In this document: in pieces, positions 6,854 to 14,141 of the stretch
Numbering within the stretch: position 1 is the first letter of the stretch
How the letters are laid out: each line of letters opens with the position of its first letter
Source: Thermomicrobiales bacterium
GTDB lineage: Bacteria > Chloroflexota > Chloroflexia > Thermomicrobiales > UBA6265
Direction: 5' to 3'
Assembly (NCBI GenBank): GCA_025937615.1
Contig: JAICRA010000003.1
Span: 1-17,209, forward strand
DNA length: 17,209 nt
Translations under genes and position numbers: made by a program
The notes under the pieces: generated by a model
The model's database searches: none
What the model was told of the DNA's origin: nothing
What the model saw: only the letters and a program-made list of their open reading frames with translations

Positions 6854-8014
6854 GTGAAACATGCCTACGAGTACATCGTCGTCGGTTGCGGCGGTCTTGG
6901 TAGCGCGGCCACGTATCGCCTGGCGCGCGAGGCCGGAGGTGAAGTGCTGGCGCTGGAGCAGTTCCGGCTCGGCCACGACAATGGCGCCTCGCAGGACCAC
7001 TCTCGCATCATCCGCCTCTCCTATCACGATCCCACCTACACCGCGTTGACCCCCCACACCTACTCCGCTTGGGGCGAGGTCGAAGAGGAGTCGGGCGTTC
7101 AACTCGTTGTCAACACTGGCGGCCTCGACCTGGCCGCACCCGGCTGCGAAAGCATCGGCAACTACGCGGCCGCGATGACCGCGGCCGGTTTCCCCTATGA
7201 GGACCTCTCCGCGGACGAGGCCATGCGACGCTGGCCGCAATGGCGCCTCGACGAGGACGATCGGGTGCTCTACCAGGCGGACGCGGGTCTGGTCGATGCC
7301 AGAAAAGCGAACGCTGCCCACATCGCGCTGGCACGAGCGCACGGCGCGACCGTGCTCGACAACACGGCGGTCCGCGAGATCAAGGCGAACGACGCCGGCG
7401 TCGAGGTTGTCACCGACGACGCGATCTTCCGAGCCGGCAAGCTCGTCGTGGCGGCGGACGCCTGGACGAATCAGGTTCTGGCCGGCGTCGGCTTCTCTAT
7501 GCCGCTGACGATCACTCAGGAGCAGGTTACGTTCTGGGCGACACCCCATCTGCGCCAGTTTGCACCGGATCGCTTTCCGATCTGGATCTGGCATGGTGAC
7601 GACTTCTATGGCTTCCCGGTCTACGGCGAAGTGGCGACCAAAGCCGGCGTCGACGTGGGCGGGCAGGTGGTCACGACCGAGACCCGCACCTTCGAGAAGG
7701 ACCGCGAGGCCAACGAGCGTCTCGTCGCCTTCCTGGAGCGGCGCCTCCCCGGTTATACCGGACCCGAGCTCTATACCAAATCCTGCCTCTACACGATGCC
7801 GCCGGATCGCAACTTCACCATCGATTTCGTTCCTGGTGAGCCGAGGATTGTCGTGGCCCAGGGCGCGGCCCACGCGTACAAGTTCGCAGCCCTCATCGGC
7901 AAGATCCTCGCCGACCTGGCCGTGCGCGGTGAAACGCGCTACCCGATCGAGGCGTTCTCCGCGACCCGCGCCGCACTGAGCGATCCCGCCTACGAGCTGG
8001 CGCTGCACATCTAG
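6854..8014 (+). CDS. FAD-dependent amine oxidase, sarcosine/N-methyl-L-tryptophan oxidase family
   Basis: The product (386 residues, as for MSOX/SolA enzymes) should oxidise a secondary or N-methylated amino acid with O2, releasing H2O2. It starts at GTG 6854. The N-terminal dinucleotide fold shows GCGGLG (11-16) and Glu35 at the end of strand 2. The segment HSRIIR (49-54) matches the MSOX substrate-binding region with both arginines (R51, R54). KSCLYT carries Cys311, aligning with the residue that covalently binds FAD in MSOX; Lys263 aligns with the oxygen-activating lysine, and Lys343 with the C-terminal lysine that contacts substrate. However, MSOX His45 and His269 appear here as Gln47 and Asp267, so the substrate probably differs from sarcosine. 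It sits between an importer and an M20 hydrolase, suggesting catabolism of the imported compound. The alignment is from memory of MSOX. Confidence 0.88.
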   Translation: MKHAYEYIVVGCGGLGSAATYRLAREAGGEVLALEQFRLGHDNGASQDHSRIIRLSYHDPTYTALTPHTYSAWGEVEEESGVQLVVNTGGLDLAAPGCESIGNYAAAMTAAGFPYEDLSADEAMRRWPQWRLDEDDRVLYQADAGLVDARKANAAHIALARAHGATVLDNTAVREIKANDAGVEVVTDDAIFRAGKLVVAADAWTNQVLAGVGFSMPLTITQEQVTFWATPHLRQFAPDRFPIWIWHGDDFYGFPVYGEVATKAGVDVGGQVVTTETRTFEKDREANERLVAFLERRLPGYTGPELYTKSCLYTMPPDRNFTIDFVPGEPRIVVAQGAAHAYKFAALIGKILADLAVRGETRYPIEAFSATRAALSDPAYELALHI

Positions 8015-8034
8015 CCCCGTTCTAGCAGCTTCGC

Positions 8035-8046
8035 TTGCTCGAGCAA
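8035..8046. repeat. 12-bp perfect palindrome in the oxidase/M20 spacer
   Basis: TTGCTCGAGCAA is a perfect palindrome followed by four more A residues and then the GAGG ribosome site of the M20 gene. It could be a protein-binding site or a weak hairpin; it could also be chance. Confidence 0.4.
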
Positions 8047-8062
8047 AAAAGAGGATCGCCCC

Positions 8063-9202
8063 ATGACTGAATCGTGGCTGCATAGCCTGTTCACGCCCGA
8101 GGAAGCGGCCGCGCTCACCGCCGATCTCGTGGCCATCCGTAGCTATCCTGGCGAGGAAGGCCCGGTGCAGGGTTACGTCGCGGGGTGGTTGGAGGCGAAC
8201 GACCTCGATCCTGAGCTCCAGCCGACCGAAGGTGACCGGCCAAATGTGATCGCCCGCGTCGAAAATGGCGCTGGGCCGGCGCTCTTGCTCAACGGTCACG
8301 TCGACACGGTACTCGCGGTCGAAGGCTGGTCGTCCGACCCTTGGACGCCTCACCGGGACGGTGACCGGCTCTACGGTCTGGGCGCCGCCGACATGAAGTC
8401 GGGTGTCGCGGCGTCCATGCTGGCTACCCGCGCCCTGGCGCAGAACCGGGATCACTGGCGTGGATCGGCCCTCTTCTCCTCGGTCGTGGACGAGGAGGCC
8501 TATTCGATCGGGGCGCGAGCGCTGATCGCCTCCGGCTTCCGGGCGGATTACTGCGTGGTGACGGAGTCGTCGTGGGAGCGGCCGGCACTCGGCTCAGTTG
8601 GCAAGGTGCTGGTGAGGATCGACGTCACGGGGAAAGCAGCCCACGCCTCCTGGCCCTGGAAAGGGATCAACGCCGCCACCGAGGCGGCCAGACTGGTGGC
8701 CCGACTCGACGAGATCCCGCTTCTGGAGCACCCGCGCATGCGTGGCAGCCGCTGCGTCCTCTCGTTCGCCAGCGGTAACGACCAGTACGTCATCACCGTG
8801 CCGGAAAAGGCGCGGGTGATCCTCAATCGCATGATCGTCGCCGGCGAGAGCAGCGAGAGCGTGCTGGCCGAGGTGCAAGCACTCATCGGCGACCTGGAAT
8901 CTCCGGCAACATTCGAGCTCGCCATTGACCCACCGTATTACCCGCCCTGGGAGACCGATCGAGAGCATCCCCTGGCTCTCGCGCTGGCCCGCGCGTACGA
9001 GGCAGAGTCGGGACGACGCCCCGAGTGGGGCTACGCGGGATTCGGGGACATGAATCTCTTCTCAGAGGAAGCGGGGATACCAACGGTGATGATCGGCCCG
9101 CGTGGCGAGAACTTCCATCAAGCAGACGAGTGGGTCGACGTCCCGAGCATTGCCGCGACCTCACGGCTGCTCGTGCGCTTGGCCCTCGATCTCCTGGCGT
9201 AG
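8063..9202 (+). CDS. M20 family metallopeptidase (ArgE/DapE/Acy1-like deacylase)
   Basis: This is a cytosolic dizinc amidohydrolase of 379 residues, without a signal peptide. It begins at ATG 8063 after a GAGG site, 48 nt behind the oxidase gene. The M20 metal and catalytic residues are all visible: H79 and D81 in GHVDTV, bridging D110 in GAADMKSG, catalytic base and ligand E144/E145 in VVDEE, E168 in TES, H194 in the dimerisation (lid) domain motif AHASWP, and H352 in NFHQADEWV. The lid domain lies at about 175-285. Family members remove N-acyl groups from amino acids (ArgE, aminoacylase, DapE) or hydrolyse short peptides. Which of these applies is not resolved. As the last gene of the transporter unit it probably acts on the imported substrate before or after the oxidase. 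Confidence 0.92.
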   Translation: MTESWLHSLFTPEEAAALTADLVAIRSYPGEEGPVQGYVAGWLEANDLDPELQPTEGDRPNVIARVENGAGPALLLNGHVDTVLAVEGWSSDPWTPHRDGDRLYGLGAADMKSGVAASMLATRALAQNRDHWRGSALFSSVVDEEAYSIGARALIASGFRADYCVVTESSWERPALGSVGKVLVRIDVTGKAAHASWPWKGINAATEAARLVARLDEIPLLEHPRMRGSRCVLSFASGNDQYVITVPEKARVILNRMIVAGESSESVLAEVQALIGDLESPATFELAIDPPYYPPWETDREHPLALALARAYEAESGRRPEWGYAGFGDMNLFSEEAGIPTVMIGPRGENFHQADEWVDVPSIAATSRLLVRLALDLLA

Positions 9203-9232
9203 GTCCGTCCGGGCATGGTGGTTGACGTCAGT

Positions 9233-9268
9233 GAAGAGTTTGAAGAGTTTAAAGGGTCTAAAGAGTTT
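9233..9268. repeat. Four-unit 9-bp tandem repeat between convergent genes
   Basis: The units are GAAGAGTTT (9233), GAAGAGTTT (9242), AAAGGGTCT (9251) and AAAGAGTTT (9260); the first two are identical and the others differ at one to three positions. The repeat fills the space between the M20 stop codon and the convergent small gene, and its last units overlap that gene's final codons and stop. It is markedly AT-richer than its surroundings. It may be a dispersed intergenic element or a slippage-prone tract. Confidence 0.65.
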
Positions 9269-9608
9269 GAACTTCTGAGGACCCTGGGGGAGTATATTCT
9301 TTGCCGCCAGGAGTGCCGCGCCAGCGCGCAACGATCCCATGCGCGTAGACGTCCGGCCAGGGGCTGCTCTGTTCCCCTCGCTCGTAGTCCGCGGCGAGTC
9401 TCGCCAGCTCGGCGGCTAGGCTGGTGACGTCGAGACGCTCGGCGCCGGGGAGATGGTCGCCCAGACCGTGGTCGAGCAGGTACGCCGCGTACCAGGCCGG
9501 CCAGGCTTCGTCGTAAACCCCGCCCAGAACGTCCGTCTCGTAGACGCCGTGGGCCGTCTGCGTCTCCCTGAGCAGGGCGGCGACCGCCCTCACCGGTGTC
9601 GTCTCCAT
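9258..9608 (-). CDS. Small conserved-looking hypothetical protein
   Basis: This gene encodes 116 residues from ATG 9608, with GGAG six nt upstream, 21 nt after the flavoenzyme gene on the same strand and so probably in an operon with it. No signal peptide or membrane segment is visible; it should be cytosolic. The N-terminal half is helical and rich in aromatic residues (HGVYETDVLGGVYDEAWPAW then YAAYLLDHGL, about residues 20-49) and looks constrained. The pattern recalls small uncharacterised actinobacterial/Chloroflexota proteins, but no named family is claimed. The last 20 or so residues (GTPGGKEYTPPGSSEVQTL) look unstructured, and their coding region overlaps the 9-bp tandem repeat, so the original stop may have been displaced. 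Confidence 0.7.
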   Translation of the reverse strand: METTPVRAVAALLRETQTAHGVYETDVLGGVYDEAWPAWYAAYLLDHGLGDHLPGAERLDVTSLAAELARLAADYERGEQSSPWPDVYAHGIVARWRGTPGGKEYTPPGSSEVQTL

Positions 9609-9629
9609 CGTCGACTCCTTTCGATCGAC

Positions 9630-11021
9630 TCAGCGCTCGATCGACGCGAACAGATTGTTGAACGACTCGGCGAGCGTTGGATGAGCGAAGATGCCATCCC
9701 GCAGTGCGGTGTACGGCAACTTACCCATCATCGCGATCTGTGCGGCCGCCATGATCTCTCCGCCTTCCAGAGCGAGTGCGGCGAAGCCGAGAATCTGGTC
9801 GCTTTCGGTGTCGATGACCGCTTTCAGGAAGCCGCGCGTCTCGCCCACTTCCACGGCACGCGCCACGTCGCTCATCGGCAGCTTGGCGATACGCACGCCG
9901 CGACCCTCTTGGCGCGCCTCCGCTTCAGTCAGACCGACGCGGCCGAGCTGCGGATCGGTAAAGACCGTGTAGGGAACGAGACGACCCGTGGTCGTTGCAT
10001 CACCGCCGTCGATGAGATTCGTGCGGAGGATGCGAAAGTCATCGTAGGAGATATGGGTGAAGGCCGGGCCGCCGGTGACGTCTCCCAGCGCGTAGATGCC
10101 GGGGACATTCGTCGCCAGCCGCTCGTCGACTACTATGAAGCCCTTCTCGTCCGTCTCGACACCGGTCTGCTCGAGTGCAAGGCGATCGGTGTTGGGAGCT
10201 CGTCCCACCGCCGTCAGGAGGTGCGAACCGCTGATCACGTGCTCACCGTTCGCTCCCCTGACCGTGAGATCGATGCCACCCGCCGAGCCGGCGGTGACTG
10301 CGGACGCCTCGGTCGCAAGCAGCACGTCAATCCCGTCCTCGCGCAAGATGCGGGCGACGGCACCCGCCACGTCGTCGTCCTCCCTTCCCAGCAGGTGCTC
10401 ACCTCGGTGCACGACTGTCACGCGACTCCCGAAGCGGCGGAACATCTGGCTGAATTCCAGACCGACGTATCCGCCGCCCAGCACCAGAAGATGCTCCGGG
10501 ACGGCGTCCAGCTCCATGATCGATGTCGAGTCGAGGGCCGCCACGCGATCGAGTCCGGGGAGTCCTGGGGGGGATGGGCGGGTCCCGACGTCGAGGAAAA
10601 TCTGCTCGGCTGTGATGTCGAGCCGGCCATCAGGGAAATCGACGCGCAACGACTTCGGTCCGGTGAAGCGCGCCTCTCCGCGAATCAGATCCAGCCCCGG
10701 AGTCTCTTCGATGCGCCGTTCGGAACCGGATCGAAACGATGCGACGAGCGCGCGTTTGCGCCGGCGGACCGCGGCCATGTCGACGCGTACAGGGCCGCTC
10801 TCTACCCCGTAATCACCAGTACGGCGCGCCAGGTAGGCGGCCCTGGCACTGGCGATCATCGTCTTGGTCGGAGTACAGCCGGTGTTGATGCATGTCCCAC
10901 CGACATGCTCCCGCTCGATCAGTGCTATTCGACTCCCGGATTGGGCGAGCGCGCTGGCCAGCGGACCGCCGCCTTGTCCGGCACCGAGAACCAGTGCGTC
11001 ATAGTGTCGCGAATTCTCCAT
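9630..11021 (-). CDS. FAD-dependent pyridine nucleotide-disulfide oxidoreductase, RclA/mercuric-reductase-like
   Basis: This 463-residue cytosolic flavoenzyme uses NAD(P)H to reduce a disulfide or other acceptor. It starts at ATG 11021, with AGAAGG upstream. Domains in order: FAD-binding GAGQGG (13-18); redox-active cysteines C44 and C49 in [16 protein letters not shown](P)-binding GGGYVG (182-187); second FAD contact ALGDVTGG (311-318); and a C-terminal dimerisation domain with FAHPTLAE, whose H447 and E452 match the catalytic His-Glu pair. True MerA features are missing: there is no N-terminal heavy-metal domain and no C-terminal vicinal cysteine pair. Mercury reduction is therefore unlikely, and a role in reactive chlorine, copper or thiol stress as in RclA is more plausible (inference). 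It is divergent from the heptose operon. Confidence 0.93.
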   Translation of the reverse strand: MENSRHYDALVLGAGQGGGPLASALAQSGSRIALIEREHVGGTCINTGCTPTKTMIASARAAYLARRTGDYGVESGPVRVDMAAVRRRKRALVASFRSGSERRIEETPGLDLIRGEARFTGPKSLRVDFPDGRLDITAEQIFLDVGTRPSPPGLPGLDRVAALDSTSIMELDAVPEHLLVLGGGYVGLEFSQMFRRFGSRVTVVHRGEHLLGREDDDVAGAVARILREDGIDVLLATEASAVTAGSAGGIDLTVRGANGEHVISGSHLLTAVGRAPNTDRLALEQTGVETDEKGFIVVDERLATNVPGIYALGDVTGGPAFTHISYDDFRILRTNLIDGGDATTTGRLVPYTVFTDPQLGRVGLTEAEARQEGRGVRIAKLPMSDVARAVEVGETRGFLKAVIDTESDQILGFAALALEGGEIMAAAQIAMMGKLPYTALRDGIFAHPTLAESFNNLFASIER

Positions 11022-11135
11022 CGAGTCGCCCTTCTTCTGGTTGGCCCAACGGCTGACTGAGTTTGGCTGCTGGGGCAGGCGGTTGCACAGGGGTCAGTAC
11101 GCCAAGCCTGTGTACGGACACCGAAGAGGACGAGT

Positions 11136-11183
11136 CCGCGGAGAAGCGGCTTGGCCCGATTTGTGCATTCGCCCGCGGAGAAG
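11136..11183. repeat. Pair of 11-bp direct repeats in the gmhA upstream region
   Basis: CCGCGGAGAAG occurs exactly at 11136-11146 and again at 11173-11183, 37 bp apart start to start (about 3.5 helical turns). Such paired sites can bind a regulator; the assignment is inference. Confidence 0.4.
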
Positions 11184-11229
11184 AAGTGAATGTCATCGGT
11201 CTGTTTCCCACCGATTGTGCAGATGGCTC

Positions 11230-11256
11230 TTGTCAAGTCGTTGCACAGGTTAATCT
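11230..11256 (+). promoter_or_regulatory. Weak candidate promoter for the heptose operon
   Basis: TTGTCA (11230-11235) and TAATCT (11251-11256) are 15 nt apart, shorter than the preferred 17, about 95 nt before gmhA. It is the best match by eye, not a secure call. Confidence 0.2.
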
Positions 11257-11351
11257 GCGCCCGCTCCCGATTGGCGACCGACCTCGGATCTTAGCGAGAT
11301 GAACCGGCCAACGAGGCCGGCTCTCATGAGAAGAAATGGAGTCTTTCGGCG

Positions 11352-12020
11352 ATGGCGGTTGCTAATGCCTCCTTGCAGCGCCGCACACCGGCGCCGCTCA
11401 CACGAGACGTTGAAGCGGCGTTACTCGACCGGGCCCGAGCACTGAGCACGATTCTCGCGCTGCTCGCAACCAACAGTCACCCGATCACCCGCGCGGCCAC
11501 GATCATCGCCGACGCTCTCGCGACCGGCCATCTCGTCATGGTCTGCGGGAATGGCGGCAGCGCGGCCGAAGCCCAACATCTTGCCGGCGAGCTGGTCGGC
11601 CGCTTCCGGCGAGAGCGCGAGCCGTGGCCGGTGCTGGCATTGACCGCGGACTCGGCGGTCTTGACCGCGGTCGCCAACGATTACGGGTACGAGACGGTCT
11701 TCGCGCGACAGGTCGCCGCGTTCGGTCACCAGGGCGATGTGCTGGTCGGAATCAGCACCAGCGGCGAGTCGCCGAATGTCGTCAATGCCGCTGGCCAGGC
11801 TCGTGAGCGTGGCATGTCCGTCATTGCCTTGACCGGACGCGAGCCAACCCGGCTTGGTCTGTTCTCAGACGTCGCGATTGCGGTGCCCGCGCCCGAGACC
11901 GCGCTCGTCCAGGAGGTCCACTCTGTCCTGGTTCATCTAATTAGCGAGATCGTTGAGTCGAGTCTGACTCAACAGAGTATCGAAAGGACACGCGTCGATG
12001 AAGCGAGCGCTCTTCCTTGA
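11352..12020 (+). CDS. gmhA: Sedoheptulose 7-phosphate isomerase
   Basis: GmhA converts D-sedoheptulose 7-phosphate to D-glycero-D-manno-heptose 7-phosphate, the first committed step of nucleotide-activated heptose synthesis, in the cytosol. The protein is a 222-residue SIS-domain isomerase. Its start ATG 11352 follows GGAG at 11338-11341. The phosphate-binding SIS motifs are CGNGGSAAEAQHLAGELVGR (65-84) and GISTSGESPNVV (133-144). The metal/catalytic set of E. coli GmhA (His61, Glu65, Gln172, His180) maps with a constant +15 offset to H76, E80, Q187 and H195. It has an N-terminal extension of about 15 residues relative to E. coli and a short C-terminal tail that overlaps the gmhB start by 23 nt. 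It leads an operon supplying ADP-heptose to the glycosyltransferases downstream. Confidence 0.95.
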   Translation: MAVANASLQRRTPAPLTRDVEAALLDRARALSTILALLATNSHPITRAATIIADALATGHLVMVCGNGGSAAEAQHLAGELVGRFRREREPWPVLALTADSAVLTAVANDYGYETVFARQVAAFGHQGDVLVGISTSGESPNVVNAAGQARERGMSVIALTGREPTRLGLFSDVAIAVPAPETALVQEVHSVLVHLISEIVESSLTQQSIERTRVDEASALP

Positions 12021-12627
12021 TCGGGACGGGACCCTGGTCGAGCCTCGGCACTATCCCTCGCGCCCCGAAGACCTCGTCCTGTCCCCGGAGATCGGTCCAC
12101 TGCTCCGCATGTTTCAGACATCCGGTTGGGAGCTCGTCGTCGTGACGAACCAATCGGGGATCGCCCGCGGCTACTTCACGGAGCACGATCTCGAGTGCAT
12201 GCACGACAAGCTGCGCGAGATGCTCCGCGTTTGGGGAGTCGAGCTGAACGCGATCGTCTTCTGCCCGCACCACGTCGAAGGCGCCGTGCCGCACCTGGCC
12301 ATCCCCTGCTCCTGCCGCAAACCGCAACCTGGCATGCTGCTCGAGGTCGCTGCCGCTCGAGACATCGACCTCGCTCGCTCCTGGATGGTCGGAGACATCC
12401 TCGACGATGTGGAAGCCGGTAACCGCGCCGGCTGCCAGACGGTCCTGGTCGACCTTGGAACGGAACGGCCGCCGACCCACGCTGGTCGCTGGCCACGGAT
12501 GGTGGCGCGTTCGACGGCCGACGCCCTGCGGTATATCGCCGTTGCCGAAGACTTATTGCCAGCCAGCTCGGCGCCGTCTCCGGTCATACCCCGAGCGTGG
12601 TACTCCGTCACTGCAGTGGTGCACTGA
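11998..12627 (+). CDS. gmhB: D-glycero-D-manno-heptose 1,7-bisphosphate 7-phosphatase (HAD family)
   Basis: GmhB removes the 7-phosphate from heptose 1,7-bisphosphate to leave the 1-phosphate used by HldE. The product is 209 residues, starting at ATG 11998 (AAAGGA about nine nt upstream), inside the 3' end of gmhA. The HAD motifs are present: nucleophile and acid D8/D10 in FLDRDGTL, T50 in VVTNQSG, K108, and D133/D137 in VGDILDD. The zinc-loop ligands characteristic of the GmhB/HisB-N subgroup are C89, H91, C104 and C106 (CPHH then CSC). The last 25-30 residues extend beyond the usual end and look unstructured; they overlap hldE by one nucleotide (TGATG), implying coupled translation. The related histidinol-phosphatase activity is excluded mainly by the gene context. 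Confidence 0.94.
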   Translation: MKRALFLDRDGTLVEPRHYPSRPEDLVLSPEIGPLLRMFQTSGWELVVVTNQSGIARGYFTEHDLECMHDKLREMLRVWGVELNAIVFCPHHVEGAVPHLAIPCSCRKPQPGMLLEVAAARDIDLARSWMVGDILDDVEAGNRAGCQTVLVDLGTERPPTHAGRWPRMVARSTADALRYIAVAEDLLPASSAPSPVIPRAWYSVTAVVH

Positions 12628-14141
12628 TGGCACCTACAGAACTTCACAGGTCTGCGGTCGACATCGTTCGCGGGTTCCCTGGACTACGCGTCCTTGTCGT
12701 CGGTGACGCGATGCTCGACACCTGGCTCGAGGGCGACGCCATCCGTCTCTGCAAAGAGGCTCCGGTCCCGGTCGTACGCGAGGCCAGCACGACCCATTGC
12801 GCTGGAGGCGCGGCGAACACGGCTGCCAACCTCGCCGCACTCGGCGCCGAGGTCAGCATCGTCTCGCTGATCGGACGGGACTCGGCGGGAGATCACTTGC
12901 GCCAGACACTGCGCGAGGCCGGTGTCGCCGACAGCGGGCTGGTCGAGGATAGCGCCGTTTCCACCTTGCACAAACTTCGCGTCATCGCCAATGGCCAGTA
13001 TGTCGTCCGCTTCGACGAAGGCGACACCGAGCAGGTGAGCGAGCGCAGCCGCGCCTTGCTCCTCCAACGCATCGCTGAGATGTATGCCCGGTGCGATGCC
13101 GTCGTTGTTTCCGATTATTGCCATGGCACCGTCTGCGGCCAGGTCATCGGCACGTTAATCCGGCTGCGCGAGCGCGGTCACAAGGTGATCGTCGTCGACT
13201 CGAAGGAGATCGCCCGCTTCGCCGGTCTCCAAGCAACGATGGTGACGCCGAATCTGCTGGAAGCACAGCGCGCCGCCGATCCAGGTGGAGCGAGCGGTCG
13301 AGACCTGGACCGTGCGGCCGCCGGCGACATCGGAACCCGGCTACGGTCGCTGTTGAGCGCGGATCATATCGCCGTCACGATGGCGAATGAGGGCGCCCTG
13401 CTCATCGGACCATCGGGCGAGCAGACGCATCTCACCTGTCACCCGGTGGAGCGCGCCGGCGATGTTGGAGCCGGCGATACCTTCACCGCGGCCGCCTCGC
13501 TCGCCCTGGCGACGGGCGCGACAGCGGCGGAGGCCGTACGTGTCGGCATCGATTCCGCGTCGATCGCCGTTACCCGAAGCCGGACGTCGGTCGTCTCATA
13601 CCAGGACCTTCTGCGCCGGGTCAGCCTCGACGACAATGCGGAGACGCTCTCACTCAAAGACGTCGTCGCCAGGCTCGAGGGTGAGCGTTTTCTCGGCAAG
13701 CGCATCGTCTTTACCAACGGCGTGTTCGACATCCTCCATGCCGGTCACGTCCAGCTCTTGCGCCGGGCCCGCGCCCTAGGTGATGTCCTGGTGGTTGGTC
13801 TCAACTCGGACGCCAGCACGAGGCGGCTCAAGGGTCCGACCCGACCCGTCAACCGGGAATCGGACCGGATCGCGCTGGTCAGCGCACTCGACGTCGTCGA
13901 CTACGTGGTCCTGTTCGACGAGGACACCCCGGCCGAGCTGATCCGGGCGATTCGCCCGCACGTCCACGTCAAGGGCGGCGACTACGTCGCCGAGTCCCTA
14001 CCCGAGATCGGAGCGGTGCGTGAGGTCGGCGCCGAGGTCGAGATCCTGTCACTCGTCACCGGGCGCAGCACGACGGCGTTGATCGACCGCATTCTGGCCA
14101 CGGCAACGGGAACCAGTAACCCCGCCGGTGTTCCCCAATGA
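12627..14141 (+). CDS. hldE: Bifunctional heptose 7-phosphate kinase / heptose 1-phosphate adenylyltransferase
   Basis: HldE (RfaE) phosphorylates D-glycero-D-manno-heptose 7-phosphate at O-1, and after GmhB action adenylylates the 1-phosphate to ADP-D-glycero-beta-D-manno-heptose. The 504-residue protein has both domains. The N-terminal PfkB-type kinase (about 1-330) carries GGAANTAANLAALGA (60-74) and the anion-hole/base motif GAGDTF (281-286, D284). The C-terminal nucleotidyltransferase (about 345-490) carries FTNGVFDILHAGH (362-374, with the HxGH signature) and KGGDY (449-453). ATG 12627 overlaps the gmhB stop in TGATG, and the gene's own stop overlaps the next start in ATGA. The ADP-linked route rather than GDP-linked (HddA/HddC) is indicated by this fusion. 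No epimerase (HldD) is seen in the window. Confidence 0.96.
   Translation: MAPTELHRSAVDIVRGFPGLRVLVVGDAMLDTWLEGDAIRLCKEAPVPVVREASTTHCAGGAANTAANLAALGAEVSIVSLIGRDSAGDHLRQTLREAGVADSGLVEDSAVSTLHKLRVIANGQYVVRFDEGDTEQVSERSRALLLQRIAEMYARCDAVVVSDYCHGTVCGQVIGTLIRLRERGHKVIVVDSKEIARFAGLQATMVTPNLLEAQRAADPGGASGRDLDRAAAGDIGTRLRSLLSADHIAVTMANEGALLIGPSGEQTHLTCHPVERAGDVGAGDTFTAAASLALATGATAAEAVRVGIDSASIAVTRSRTSVVSYQDLLRRVSLDDNAETLSLKDVVARLEGERFLGKRIVFTNGVFDILHAGHVQLLRRARALGDVLVVGLNSDASTRRLKGPTRPVNRESDRIALVSALDVVDYVVLFDEDTPAELIRAIRPHVHVKGGDYVAESLPEIGAVREVGAEVEILSLVTGRSTTALIDRILATATGTSNPAGVPQ

Larger units (their letters stand above)
11022..11351. other. Intergenic region between divergent flavoenzyme and gmhA genes
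   Basis: These 330 bp should contain promoters for both directions. A GTTGG-C-CCAAC inverted repeat (11040-11050) lies just upstream of the flavoenzyme ribosome site. A CCGGCC-AACGA-GGCCGG stem-loop (11304-11320) lies 31 nt before gmhA. A plus-strand open frame from a TTG at 11063 to a TGA ending at 11302 encodes a cysteine-containing 79-residue peptide. Its third-position GC is only about 50%, unlike neighbouring genes, and it lacks an ATG/GTG start, so it is not called as a gene. Confidence 0.6.

Noticed and set aside
6674..8455. 593-codon minus-strand open frame
   Set aside because: It lies opposite the oxidase and parts of its two neighbours, all of which have complete motifs and ribosome sites; the antisense translation shows no family.
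9233..9268. CRISPR-like array
   Set aside because: Units are 9 bp and contiguous without spacers, so this is a simple tandem repeat.
9630..11021. Mercuric reductase (merA) assignment
   Set aside because: No N-terminal heavy-metal domain, no C-terminal Cys pair and no merR/merT/merP neighbours; only the shared GGTCxNxGCxPTK motif supports it.
9453..11060. 535-codon plus-strand open frame opposite the flavoenzyme
   Set aside because: The minus-strand flavoenzyme has all FAD, NAD(P) and redox-disulfide motifs, so the plus-strand frame is its shadow.
11063..11302. 79-codon open frame between the flavoenzyme and gmhA
   Set aside because: It has a TTG start only, third-position GC near 50% and no recognisable family, so it is described as intergenic.
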